From the NCBI GenBank assembly GCA_002319875.1, contig DCFS01000248.1:1-38589 (forward strand): a stretch of DNA of 38,589 nucleotides, given 5' to 3'. The DNA is from Treponema sp. UBA1798. Its GTDB lineage: Bacteria > Spirochaetota > Spirochaetia > Treponematales > Treponemataceae. The notes under the pieces are model-generated. The model did no database searches and was not told where the DNA came from. It saw only the letters and a list, made by a program, of their open reading frames with translations. Positions 1 to 8,404 of the stretch are shown piece by piece (position 1 is the stretch's first letter; each line of letters starts with the position of its first letter). The position numbers and the translations under genes were made by a program.

Positions 1-947
1 ATATTTTTCAGAAAAATCCGGCATATCGTGCGCTTTTTACGGTTATAAGTGGTTCCGCAGATATTTCTTCTGCACCTGATTGTGCTGTTTTGGGAGAAAA
101 AATAGCTGAAAATCTTGGTATCAGAACGGGAGACAGTTTTCGTATCATTACGACAAGAGTATTACCTTCGGGAACTGTTATTCCGCGTATTTCTGTTTTT
201 AAAGTAGCAGGGATCGTTTCCTGTGGTTATCAGGAACTGGATGCTTTGTGGATTTTTATTCCCCTGGAAAGGGGGTTCGATATTTTTTCTCCGGAATCTT
301 CTTCAGCCAGCATAAAACTGGAAACCAATACTCCCTTTTCTTCAGATCTGTTGCGCCTGCAAAGTAACATACAGGTACAGGCTGGTACAAGGGCACGTGT
401 ATACAGGTGGAATGAATTAAATACAGATGAATATGAAAACTTTGCTTCTACAAAAATGATGCTCATGTTTATCATGCTGCTTATTGTTTTCGTTGCCGTT
501 GTAAATATATTTTCCGCTTTGGTAATGCTTGCTATGGAGCGTCGTCGTGAGATAGCTATACTGAAAAGTATTGGTGGCAGCCGGCAGGGTATTACTTTAT
601 CATTCCTCATTACCGGTTTTGCTGCAGGGTTTGGCGGAATTATTACCGGGCTGCCTCTGGGGCTTGTAGTTGCGGTTAATATCAATAAAATAATTTTATT
701 TGTTGAGAAAACAGTAAACTTTACTGCAAAAATTATGTATCTTTTAGAAGATACAACCGGTCAGGAATTCATAAAAATACATATACTGGATCCTGCATAT
801 TATTTGCAGGTTATACCCGTTTATATTCCGTTTCGTGAATTGTTTATAGCAGGAGCGGGAACGTTACTATTGTCTTTGGCGGCTTCCGCAATACCTGCTG
901 TCCGTGCAGGAAATGAAAAGCCTCTTGAGACTTTGAGAAAAATTTGA
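1..947 (+). CDS. LolC/LolE-type lipoprotein-release ABC permease, C-terminal part (5' end outside window)
   Basis: The reading frame is open from base 3, so the gene begins upstream of the window. The visible part starts with a periplasmic MacB-like domain (motif VLGEKIAENLGIRTGD, typical of LolC/LolE). An FtsX-type permease domain follows, with one membrane helix near bases 450-530 and two or three more before the C-terminus. The cytoplasmic loop AMERRREIAILKSIGGS between helices is the usual coupling region that contacts the ATPase of this family. In characterised members the LolCDE complex extracts lipoproteins from the inner membrane for delivery to the outer membrane, which fits a lipoprotein-rich spirochaete. 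The partner ATPase must lie upstream, out of view. LolC and LolE cannot be told apart from this fragment. The assignment to the FtsX/LolCE family is firm. Confidence 0.85.
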   Translation, partial: IFQKNPAYRALFTVISGSADISSAPDCAVLGEKIAENLGIRTGDSFRIITTRVLPSGTVIPRISVFKVAGIVSCGYQELDALWIFIPLERGFDIFSPESSSASIKLETNTPFSSDLLRLQSNIQVQAGTRARVYRWNELNTDEYENFASTKMMLMFIMLLIVFVAVVNIFSALVMLAMERRREIAILKSIGGSRQGITLSFLITGFAAGFGGIITGLPLGLVVAVNINKIILFVEKTVNFTAKIMYLLEDTTGQEFIKIHILDPAYYLQVIPVYIPFRELFIAGAGTLLLSLAASAIPAVRAGNEKPLETLRKI

Positions 948-962
948 AAAATAGAGTATAAT
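933..962 (+). promoter_or_regulatory. Sigma-70-type promoter for mcsA-mcsB-clpC
   Basis: A -35 box TTGAGA (933-938) and a perfect -10 box TATAAT (957-962) are separated by 18 bases. The predicted transcript start is near 969, about 55 bases before mcsA. The -35 box lies inside the 3' end of the preceding permease gene. I saw neither a CIRCE element nor a CtsR heptad repeat beside it. Confidence 0.6.
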
Positions 963-970
963 CAGAAGAG

Positions 971-992
971 ACATTTTTACAAGGAAAAATGT
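971..992 (+). promoter_or_regulatory. Perfect inverted repeat at the predicted 5' end of the mcsA mRNA
   Basis: ACATTTTT (971-978) and AAAAATGT (985-992) form a perfect 8-bp stem with a 6-base loop. G-U and A-U pairs could extend it to about 11 bp in RNA. It begins almost at the predicted transcript start, so it could be a repressor operator, a 5' stabilising hairpin, or a weak terminator for the upstream gene (only four Ts follow). Function is not known. Confidence 0.5.
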
Positions 993-1023
993 TTTGAGAA
1001 TGCTCCGGATATCGAGGTGAATT

Positions 1024-1599
1024 ATGTTATGTGATTTTTGCCATGAAAGAGAGGCTGTTTTTTTTATAGAGCAGATCAATGCGAATTCGCGTCGAAAAAT
1101 CAATATCTGTATGGAATGTGCGGTAAAACGGGGTATTTCACCTGATCCTAAGATTGTGGAACGTTCTATTGGTACCCTGTTTGCGGAACTTGCCCGGGAT
1201 ATCAGCCAGACTGATTCCGATGCGGACCGTCTGTGTCCTGTTTGCGGGCAGAGCCTTGCCAAAATCCGTCAGACAGGAAAACTTGGCTGTCCGGAGTGTT
1301 ATGCAATTTTCAGGGATGAAATTACTGCTCTTATGAAACAAAAAGGCATAAAAGGACCTTATACAGGTTCTATGCCCCGGCGTCTTGCTTCTTTCCATTC
1401 AATTCTGACAGACCGTGTTGATCTGCAGGCGAAACTTGAAGATTCAATACGGAAAGAAGATTATGAAAAAGCAGCGTTATACCGGGATTATCTTCGGGCT
1501 TTAGAGCGCTATCCTGTCGCGGGATCTGCAGAGCATGCCTCAAAAGCACGCATCGGCGATAACAGAAAGGAAGGAAAAGATAATGGCACCGACCAGTGA
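1024..1599 (+). CDS. mcsA: McsA-like zinc-finger protein with UVR motif
   Basis: This 191-residue protein has the McsA layout: N-terminal CxxC pairs at Cys3/Cys6, Cys29/Cys32, Cys71/Cys74 and Cys89/Cys92, which can hold two zinc ions, and a UvrB/UvrC-type motif (about residues 138-160, with DYEKAALYRDYLRAL). In Firmicutes, McsA activates the arginine kinase McsB and helps target proteins to ClpC. The start is supported by GAGGTGA at 1014-1020, six bases before ATG. The gene overlaps mcsB by 17 bases and heads an operon with mcsB and clpC. The tail after residue 162 is hydrophilic and less conserved. Confidence 0.9.
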   Translation: MLCDFCHEREAVFFIEQINANSRRKINICMECAVKRGISPDPKIVERSIGTLFAELARDISQTDSDADRLCPVCGQSLAKIRQTGKLGCPECYAIFRDEITALMKQKGIKGPYTGSMPRRLASFHSILTDRVDLQAKLEDSIRKEDYEKAALYRDYLRALERYPVAGSAEHASKARIGDNRKEGKDNGTDQ

Positions 1600-2668
1600 A
1601 ACAACCTGCGCAAGCGGTGCATGGTATAATAATAATGGACCTGAGAATGATGTTATACTTTCTACAAGGGTCCGGCTTGCCCGCAATCTTGCTAATTTTC
1701 CTTTCCCCGGGAATTTCCGAGGTGATGACAGCGAACGGGTACAGATGCTTGTGTTTGATGCTTTTTCTCATTCTGACGATCCGGATTCTTTCCAGGCTGT
1801 TGAAATCGGAAAACTAGATGATACAGGTATGAAAATATTAACGGAGCGGGGTGTCATTGATACGCCGTCAGGAACAGGTATTGTGATGCGTTCCGACGGA
1901 TATATTGCATGTACGATAAACAGTATTGATCATGTGCGTATAGCTGCATTTACACCCGGGTTAAACTGTGACGATGCTTTTTCATTATGCAATTCTGTTG
2001 ATAATACGATGCAGAAGTCGGTCCAGTTTGCTGCTTCTTATGATTTCGGCTTTCTTACTGCATCGCTGTCTGATGCCGGCAGTGGTATGAAAATTTCACT
2101 TTATGTACATCTTCCCTCGGTATCCCATGCGGGTAAAATCGATGAAGTTTCGTATAAACTGCAGGAAAAGGGAATGTCTATCGCTTCATTATTTGGTTCT
2201 GGCGGTATTTTTGATGCATCTCTGGGAGCTTATTATCAGGTCTCAACAGCGGCTGCTTTCTGCGGCAGCGAGGTGGATCAGCTGTTTTCCCTTACCTCTG
2301 CCGGAAAGTATATAGCCGAGACAGAACGGAAATTACGGAAAGAGTATGCCGAATATAAACCTACGGTAATACATGATATTGTATATCGTGCATACGCTAT
2401 GGTAAAATTCAGCAGACTTATATCTTTCCGTGAAGCAGTAGAAATAATTTCTGCGTTAAAATGGGGCTGCGATATGAATCTTCTTACCGGGCTGGATGAC
2501 AATGCTTTTTTTTCGATGTTGTATCGGGTGCGGGATGGACATTTGAATTTTCTTTTGAAAAACGGTAATTTTACCTTTGAAAAGGATATCGATTCTGATC
2601 CTGCCCAGAAAATAAACCGGCTGAGGGCATTAATCCTTCAGGAAGCGCTTGAAAGGGGAAAGTTATGA
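1583..2668 (+). CDS. mcsB: McsB-like protein of the ATP:guanido phosphotransferase family, probable pseudokinase
   Basis: The 361-residue product has the length and order of McsB: STRVRLARN near residue 27, a core domain, and the C-terminal half including GAYYQVS near residue 215. McsB normally phosphorylates arginines to mark proteins for ClpCP. Here several family active-site motifs are altered: NEEDH reads NSIDH (residues 113-117), TACPTNVGTGMR reads TASLSDAGSGMK (159-170), and the RGxYGEG loop reads ASLFGSG (201-207). The phosphate-binding arginines of STRVRLAR remain. I chose ATG 1583 over an upstream in-frame start at 1535 because AAGGAAGG lies just before it and homologues begin there. 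It overlaps clpC by 4 bases. Family membership is firm; enzyme activity is doubtful. Confidence 0.85.
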   Translation: MAPTSETTCASGAWYNNNGPENDVILSTRVRLARNLANFPFPGNFRGDDSERVQMLVFDAFSHSDDPDSFQAVEIGKLDDTGMKILTERGVIDTPSGTGIVMRSDGYIACTINSIDHVRIAAFTPGLNCDDAFSLCNSVDNTMQKSVQFAASYDFGFLTASLSDAGSGMKISLYVHLPSVSHAGKIDEVSYKLQEKGMSIASLFGSGGIFDASLGAYYQVSTAAAFCGSEVDQLFSLTSAGKYIAETERKLRKEYAEYKPTVIHDIVYRAYAMVKFSRLISFREAVEIISALKWGCDMNLLTGLDDNAFFSMLYRVRDGHLNFLLKNGNFTFEKDIDSDPAQKINRLRALILQEALERGKL

Positions 2669-5247
2669 AAGGTTTGTCGCCGCGGGCACAGCGGCTCATT
2701 GCATCTCTGGCACAAAATGAAGGACGTAAGAGCGGGAGTGAACAACTTTTACCTGAGCACGTCCTGCTTGCACTTTTGAAAAGCGCAGATGGCCTGGGCT
2801 ATATGCTTCTTCAGTCGCTGCATATAAACGTCCTTACTTATCAGCTTTCGCTGGAACAAAGCCTTACCGCCCATGTTACCGTTGATCAGTATAGCGATTT
2901 GCCTCCTTCCCGCCGTCTTCGGACGATGCTGGATATGGCAGCCGTAGAATCCCGTTCGTTGAGAAATGAATATATTGGTACTGAACATCTTGTACTCGCT
3001 GCCATCCGTGAGGAACAGAGTATAACATCACGTTATTTTGAAAAGGCTTCCATCCTGCTGGAAGATGCACGCAATTCTGTACGCGATATACAGTCGAGGG
3101 TACGGTCTTCCAGTATGGATCTTGCTGCACGAACCCTGTCAGATTCGATTTTCCGTAATCTTCCAGATGATTCAGGTGATAAACCAAGGCTGCCCCAGCC
3201 TTCTGCTGAGGAGGTAAAACAGCGTCCCGGACAGGATCAGAAGTCTTTTCTTGCGGAATTCAGCAGGGATTTGACGGCAGCTGCCCGGGAAGGACAATCT
3301 GATCCGGTTATAGGAAGAAATATTGAGATTCAGCGTGTTATACAGATATTGTCACGCAGAACTAAAAATAATCCGGTACTCATAGGAGAACCCGGTGTGG
3401 GAAAAACTGCTATTGTTGAGGGGCTGGCTCAGGCAATTGCAAAAGGTTCTGTTCCGCGGGGACTTCTGAAAAAAAGGATTCTTTCTCTTGATCTGGCTGC
3501 TCTGATTGCCGGGACAAAATACCGGGGTGAATTTGAAGAGCGGATGAAGAAGATGATGAAAGAGATCAATGATACCAGGGATATAATTCTTTTTATCGAC
3601 GAACTTCATACGATAATAGGTGCCGGAGGACCGGAAGGAACAATGGACGCGTCGAATATGCTGAAACCTGCCATGAGCCGTGGAGAGCTGCAGGTAATAG
3701 GAGCAACAACGATAAAAGAGTACCGTAAATATATTGAAAAAGATTCTGCTCTCGAGAGGCGGTTTCAGATTGTAAAAGTTGAAGAACCTACAGATGAGGA
3801 TACCGCAAAGATTCTGGAAGGTATCCGGAAAAAATATGAAGATTTCCATGGCGTTGTATACGACGATGCAGTTATTCCTGCTATTGTTAAATTTGCACAC
3901 CGGTATATCCCCGAACGTTTCCTGCCGGATAAGGCAATCGATATTCTTGACGAGGCCGGGGCTGCAAAAAAAATACAGGAAGAGAATAGACCTGCCGAAT
4001 TGGCTGAGCTGGAAAAGAGCATAGAACAGTTGAGTGAGGAAAAGAGACAGCTTGTCCAGAATCAGGATTATGAAAAGGCAGCACTTGTTCGTGATAAAGT
4101 TGTAGATTTGAAACAGAAACTTGATGCCTTCAGTATGTACTGGAAAAATAATGCATCAACGGTCAGGCAGCATGTGACAGAACAGGACATCTGCCGTATT
4201 ATCAGCAGTATGACGGGCATTCCTGTTGAACAGCTTGATGCGTCAGAATCTCAACGGCTGTTGCATATGGAACAGGAACTTCACAGGGATGTAATCGGAC
4301 AGGACGAAGCGATAGCGTTGATTTCCGGAGCTGTCCGCCGCTGCCGCGCCGGTGTTTCGTCCCTGAAACGGCCGATGGGGTCTTTTATTTTTCTGGGACC
4401 AACAGGGGTTGGAAAGACGCAGCTTGCAAAGGCTCTTGCGAAATTTTTGTTTGGTACTGAAGAGGCTCTTATAAGAATTGATATGTCCGACTACATGGAA
4501 AAACATAATGCAAGCCGTCTTGTTGGTGCTCCCCCCGGCTATATCGGATACGAGGAAGGAGGCGTCCTTACAGAACAGGTGCGCCAGCATCCTTACTCGG
4601 TTGTTTTGCTTGATGAAATTGAAAAGGCTCATCCGGATGTATTTAACTTGCTTTTGCAGTTGCTTGAAGAAGGAGAACTGAGCGATAATCTTGGACATAC
4701 GGTCAATTTTCGTAATACCGTCATCATTATGACAAGTAATGCAGGTGCCCGGGAGATAACGATGGATGGCCGGGTCGGTTTTGCTGCAGAAAGCAGAAAT
4801 GTGCTGCCGTATGAGGAAATACGTGCTGATGCCCTTGGTGAGTTAAAAAAAATTATGAGTCCTGAGCTGCTTAACCGTATAGACGATATCGTCGTTTTCA
4901 ATGCTCTGACACGGAAGCAGGTGAACAGTATTCTGGATATACAGATAAAAGAACTCGAATCCCGCCTTGGAGAGCGAAAGCTGACGCTTTCTCTGCATAT
5001 AAAAGCCCGTGAGTATCTGGTCGATCATGGGTATGATGCAGCGATGGGGGCTCGTCCGATGCGCCGTCTTATCCAGCGCGAAATAGAAGATCCTCTTTCG
5101 CTTCTGATTCTGCAGGGTGGAACTGAAGAAAATGACAAAGTCGTTATAGACTGTGATGGAAAAAAACTGTCCGTCAAGTTCAGAAAAACACGTAAACCGG
5201 AAATTCCTTCTCCTGCGGAAAAACCCCTTATAGAAGCGTCACGATAA
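2665..5247 (+). CDS. clpC: ATP-dependent Clp protease ATP-binding subunit ClpC
   Basis: This 860-residue AAA+ unfoldase has the full ClpC layout: Clp-N repeats (about 1-145); AAA-1 with Walker A GEPGVGKT (241-248) and Walker B ILFIDELH (308-315); a middle domain holding a UVR motif (NQDYEKAALVRDKVVDLK, about 466-483); AAA-2 with Walker A GPTGVGKT (578-585) and Walker B VVLLDEIEKAH; and a D2-small domain ending in GARPMRRLIQREIEDPL. The VGF tripeptide at 704-706 matches the loop that docks ClpP, so it should feed a protease. It starts at the ATGA overlap with mcsB and its stop overlaps the next start (TAATG). Confidence 0.97.
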   Translation: MKGLSPRAQRLIASLAQNEGRKSGSEQLLPEHVLLALLKSADGLGYMLLQSLHINVLTYQLSLEQSLTAHVTVDQYSDLPPSRRLRTMLDMAAVESRSLRNEYIGTEHLVLAAIREEQSITSRYFEKASILLEDARNSVRDIQSRVRSSSMDLAARTLSDSIFRNLPDDSGDKPRLPQPSAEEVKQRPGQDQKSFLAEFSRDLTAAAREGQSDPVIGRNIEIQRVIQILSRRTKNNPVLIGEPGVGKTAIVEGLAQAIAKGSVPRGLLKKRILSLDLAALIAGTKYRGEFEERMKKMMKEINDTRDIILFIDELHTIIGAGGPEGTMDASNMLKPAMSRGELQVIGATTIKEYRKYIEKDSALERRFQIVKVEEPTDEDTAKILEGIRKKYEDFHGVVYDDAVIPAIVKFAHRYIPERFLPDKAIDILDEAGAAKKIQEENRPAELAELEKSIEQLSEEKRQLVQNQDYEKAALVRDKVVDLKQKLDAFSMYWKNNASTVRQHVTEQDICRIISSMTGIPVEQLDASESQRLLHMEQELHRDVIGQDEAIALISGAVRRCRAGVSSLKRPMGSFIFLGPTGVGKTQLAKALAKFLFGTEEALIRIDMSDYMEKHNASRLVGAPPGYIGYEEGGVLTEQVRQHPYSVVLLDEIEKAHPDVFNLLLQLLEEGELSDNLGHTVNFRNTVIIMTSNAGAREITMDGRVGFAAESRNVLPYEEIRADALGELKKIMSPELLNRIDDIVVFNALTRKQVNSILDIQIKELESRLGERKLTLSLHIKAREYLVDHGYDAAMGARPMRRLIQREIEDPLSLLILQGGTEENDKVVIDCDGKKLSVKFRKTRKPEIPSPAEKPLIEASR

Positions 5248-6563
5248 TGAAAAACATTCATTTCTCTGATTTTGGTATTAAACTGACTTGCAAATCCGGT
5301 ATTTTACAACTGATGGATGACCTTGGCATGCCTTTACCGGAAGGTATGCCATCGTATCAGCTGGGAGGCGGAAATCCTGCCAGTATTCCTGAAGTTGATG
5401 CGATGTACCGTGAACGTATGGAAAAGATTCTTTGCAGCGGCAGCGAATTTGAAAACCTTATCAGCCATTATGATGCTGCCGGCGGCCGCGGAACGTTTAC
5501 GGAAGCTGTAGCAGAATATCTGTCCGGGAAATATGGCTGGAACATCGGGCCTGAAAATGTTGCAGTGACCAATGGCAGCCAGTCTGCTTTTTTTTATCTT
5601 TTTAACCTGTTCAGCGGAACATTTACTTCCGGCGGAAGAAAAAATCGTAAAACGATAGTTTTTCCACTTATTCCCGAATATATCGGTTATGCAGATCAGG
5701 GAATAGAGCGTGATACGTTTGTCGGAATTCCTGCGGGATTTACTATGAATACGGATCATACATTCAAATATACCGTAGATTTCGAACTTCTGGAGCGCTA
5801 TCTTGTAACGCATCATGACGTAGGTGCGTTGTGTGTTACCCGTCCTACAAACCCCACGGGGAATGTTCTCACCGATGATGAGATAAAACGCCTGCAGAGC
5901 CTCGCGTGCAGATATGATATTCCTTTGCTTCTGGATAATGCATACGGTGTTCCCTGGCCGGATATCATATTTACGGAAAATGCAAAACCATATTTTGGTG
6001 AAAATATGGTACTTTCGATGAGTCTGTCGAAAATCGGTTTACCGGCAATCCGTACGGGGATAGTTATTGCCCAGAAGGAAGTGATTACCGCGCTGGCGAA
6101 TATGAATGCGATAGCAGCCCTTACGTCCGGAAGTTTCGGACAGGAACTTGCAGAGAATCTGATCCGGAGCGGTAAACTCGTACAGGTCGCAGAACAGTAT
6201 GTACAGCCGTTTTACCGGCATAAGTCGGAATTAACTCAGAACTGGATACATACATATTTTTCAGGTGGTGATTATTCGATCCATAAAAGTGAAGGTGCGA
6301 TTTTCCTATGGCTGCTTATGAACGATCTTTCAATTTCTACGCGGGAATTATATATAAAATTAAAGGAACGCGGGGTTATCGTCGTTCCGGGAGAGTATTT
6401 CTTTTTTGGAAACGCTCCTGACGGATCTTTGCCTCCGGTGGAATCGCATCCTCATTATGCGAAGTGCGTTCGTCTGAATTATTCCCGTCCTGATGCGGAA
6501 GTGGAGCAGGGGATAAAGATTATCGCCGAGATATATCGGAGATATTCGAAACACCGGGCATGA
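5247..6563 (+). CDS. avtA: Valine-pyruvate aminotransferase (AvtA type)
   Basis: The 438-residue fold-type I PLP enzyme matches E. coli AvtA motif by motif: LGGGNPA (39-45), NGSQSAFFYLFNLF (109-122), PEYIGYAD, RPTNPTGNV (199-207), DNAYGVPWPDIIF, and the PLP lysine in SLSKIGLPAIRTG (Lys262). E. coli AvtA moves the amino group between valine and pyruvate, giving 2-oxoisovalerate and alanine. The start codon overlaps the clpC stop (TAATG), so the two are probably translated from one message. This is an unusual neighbour for a protease operon. A promoter-like sequence follows the gene, so it is likely the last gene of the mcsA operon. Confidence 0.9.
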   Translation: MKNIHFSDFGIKLTCKSGILQLMDDLGMPLPEGMPSYQLGGGNPASIPEVDAMYRERMEKILCSGSEFENLISHYDAAGGRGTFTEAVAEYLSGKYGWNIGPENVAVTNGSQSAFFYLFNLFSGTFTSGGRKNRKTIVFPLIPEYIGYADQGIERDTFVGIPAGFTMNTDHTFKYTVDFELLERYLVTHHDVGALCVTRPTNPTGNVLTDDEIKRLQSLACRYDIPLLLDNAYGVPWPDIIFTENAKPYFGENMVLSMSLSKIGLPAIRTGIVIAQKEVITALANMNAIAALTSGSFGQELAENLIRSGKLVQVAEQYVQPFYRHKSELTQNWIHTYFSGGDYSIHKSEGAIFLWLLMNDLSISTRELYIKLKERGVIVVPGEYFFFGNAPDGSLPPVESHPHYAKCVRLNYSRPDAEVEQGIKIIAEIYRRYSKHRA

Positions 6564-6581
6564 GTAATTCTGCATCTTTTA

Positions 6582-6610
6582 TTGAAAAGCTTTTATAAAG
6601 CAGTTATGAT
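6582..6610 (+). promoter_or_regulatory. Sigma-70-type promoter for the NitT/TauT-type ABC operon
   Basis: TTGAAA (6582-6587) and TATGAT (6605-6610) are separated by exactly 17 bases. The predicted start point is near 6617, leaving a leader of about 20 bases that holds the AAAGAGG ribosome binding site. That is too short for a riboswitch. Confidence 0.55.
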
Positions 6611-6635
6611 TGATTCATATTCAAAGAGGTGTATC

Positions 6636-7619
6636 ATGAAATATTTTTTCAGACATTTTGTCCTGACTGCCTGTTGTTTTTTTTCCTTTAATATGGTATT
6701 TGCAGCAGAAAATTCAGCTGGCAGAGAACTGCATGTAGGATCTCTGGTCGGTCCGACAGGTATACCGGTGGCTTATATGTATGAAAATCCGCCGGAGATA
6801 GAAAATACGAATGTGACTTTTGAATCTTTTGCTTCTCCGACAACACTGCTGCCAAAAATGATAAAAGGGGAAACGGATATTGGTTTCCTCCCGGCAAATG
6901 CTGCTGCCAAAGTATATACATCGTCAAACGGTGCTATCCTTGCAGCCGGAATAAGCGGAACAGGTACGCTTGTACTGATTTCGCGTGACACGTCAGTTAA
7001 TTCCTTTGCAGATTTGAAAGGCAAAAAAATAGCGGTGGCAGGGCAGGGAGCTACTCCTGAATATATGTTCCGCTACCTGCTTGCAAAGAATTCCATAAAG
7101 GAAGGACCGGGGGCTGATGCCGTTGAACTTGATTTTTCGTTTGCAACAGATAAAATCCCTGCGGAGCTTATTGCCGGAAGAATACGGTATGCAGTCGTAC
7201 CGGAACCTTTTGCAACCGTCGTATTGATGAAGGATCCTTCCATACGCAGGATCATTGATTTTCAAAAGGAATATGCCGGGTTTAACGGACATGAAGAAAC
7301 GTATCCGCTTACGCTCATTGTTGTCCGTAAAGCATATGCTCAGGCAAACCCGGAGATTGTCCGTGCTTTTCTCAAAGCCTATAAGCAGGCTACTGAGTGG
7401 ACGATTGCAAATCCGGAACAATCAGGCGTTCTTGTACAGAAATATACATTAGGTCTTTCAGCACCTGTTGTTGCAAAAGCAATACCTTCCTGTCATTTTG
7501 CCTGTATTGATGCCGCAACAGGCAGGGCATCGATTGAGAAACTTCTTCAAATATTTCTGCAGTTTTCCCCGGAGTCGATCGGCGGAGTTCTTCCTGCAGA
7601 CACTTTCTATTTTAAATAA
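6636..7619 (+). CDS. ABC transporter substrate-binding protein, NitT/TauT (NMT1-like) family
   Basis: The 327-residue product has a Sec signal peptide (residues 1 to about 23, hydrophobic core, cleavage after VFA) and no convincing lipobox. The mature part resembles periplasmic binding proteins of the SsuA/TauA/NMT1 group: a DIGFLPANAAAKVY lobe, a SFADLKGKKIAVAGQGATPEYMFRYLL segment, and YAVVPEPFAT. Substrates in this superfamily include taurine, sulfonates, nitrate and thiamine precursors; none can be singled out here. ATG 6636 is preceded by AAAGAGG and gives a clean signal peptide, so I prefer it to the upstream in-frame TTG at 6582, which lies inside the promoter. It is followed by a permease and an ATPase. 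Confidence 0.82.
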   Translation: MKYFFRHFVLTACCFFSFNMVFAAENSAGRELHVGSLVGPTGIPVAYMYENPPEIENTNVTFESFASPTTLLPKMIKGETDIGFLPANAAAKVYTSSNGAILAAGISGTGTLVLISRDTSVNSFADLKGKKIAVAGQGATPEYMFRYLLAKNSIKEGPGADAVELDFSFATDKIPAELIAGRIRYAVVPEPFATVVLMKDPSIRRIIDFQKEYAGFNGHEETYPLTLIVVRKAYAQANPEIVRAFLKAYKQATEWTIANPEQSGVLVQKYTLGLSAPVVAKAIPSCHFACIDAATGRASIEKLLQIFLQFSPESIGGVLPADTFYFK

Positions 7620-7627
7620 AAATTAAT

Positions 7628-8404
7628 ATGCAGGCAGAACAAAAAAGATACACACTGGTGCACTATGGCCTGTCACTGTTGTGTCTGTGTATGATCTGGG
7701 ATCTGGCTGCGCGGCTGATGCATGCTCCTCTTATTCTTCCTTCGCCGGCTGATGTTTTCAAAACTGTGTTTGTGTTAAGCGGTGACAGAATATTCTGGAG
7801 CAATATAGCGGCGACTTTTATACGCTGCCTGCTTTCTTTTTTTATTTCCCTTGTTCTTGGTACATTAGCAGGTATTATATGTGGTATATCCGTTTTTATG
7901 CGGAATTTTCTTTCCGTTCCGCTTTCAGCCATCCGTTCAACACCCGTCGTGTCTTTTATTCTGCTTGCATTATTCTGGTTTGATTCTTCATCTGTCCCTG
8001 TTTTTGTTTCTGTTCTTATGACATTGCCGGTAATGGTTACATCGGTTATTTCAGGTTTTACGGAGAGAAACAGCAGACTTTCTGCGATGGCCAGCTTGTA
8101 CGGTTTCAGCCGGTTTCAGCGGTTCCGCTGGATTACCATGCCTGCCGTACTCCCTTTTTTTCTGACAGGTGCAGTTTCCTGTTTCGGTCTTACGTGGAAG
8201 GTGGTTGCTGCCGGTGAAGTGTTGTGCCTTCCGAAGCTGGGATCGGGAACGCTGCTTCAGACTGCACAGGTGCATTTAGAAACAGGGCAGGTTATGGCGG
8301 TTACGCTTGTACTTGTTGTACTGAGTTTTGTACTTGAAAAACTGTTTGCGTTTGCGGTATTCCATAAATTTCATAGGGGAGAATCTGCCGGAGAGATTTT
8401 ATGA
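7628..8404 (+). CDS. ABC transporter permease, SsuC/TauC-like
   Basis: This is a 258-residue integral membrane protein with about six hydrophobic segments. The family EAA-type loop is visible as LSAMASLYGFSRFQRFRW followed by ITMPAVLPFF (about residues 150-178); it contacts the ATPase. LPSPADVFKTV near residue 36 is typical of the BPD_transp_1 permeases of nitrate/sulfonate/taurine importers. It lies 8 bases after the binding-protein gene and overlaps the ATPase gene by 4 bases (ATGA), so the three form one importer. The ribosome binding site is weak. Confidence 0.87.
   Translation: MQAEQKRYTLVHYGLSLLCLCMIWDLAARLMHAPLILPSPADVFKTVFVLSGDRIFWSNIAATFIRCLLSFFISLVLGTLAGIICGISVFMRNFLSVPLSAIRSTPVVSFILLALFWFDSSSVPVFVSVLMTLPVMVTSVISGFTERNSRLSAMASLYGFSRFQRFRWITMPAVLPFFLTGAVSCFGLTWKVVAAGEVLCLPKLGSGTLLQTAQVHLETGQVMAVTLVLVVLSFVLEKLFAFAVFHKFHRGESAGEIL

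Noticed and set aside
934..1023. CIRCE or CtsR operator before mcsA
   Set aside because: Neither the TTAGCACTC/GAGTGCTAA repeat nor a GGTCAAA-type heptad repeat is present; only an unrelated inverted repeat is seen.
3352..3900. 182-codon open frame on the minus strand inside clpC
   Set aside because: It lies entirely antisense to a strongly conserved AAA+ domain, is rich in Cys, Phe, Tyr and Ser as antisense translations often are, and has no ribosome binding site. The same holds for the other long antisense frames (for example in tmk-aroB, bamA and mutS).
6611..6635. Possible TPP or other riboswitch before the ABC binding protein
   Set aside because: The leader between the predicted transcript start and the ribosome binding site is too short, and no conserved riboswitch core was visible between avtA and the gene.
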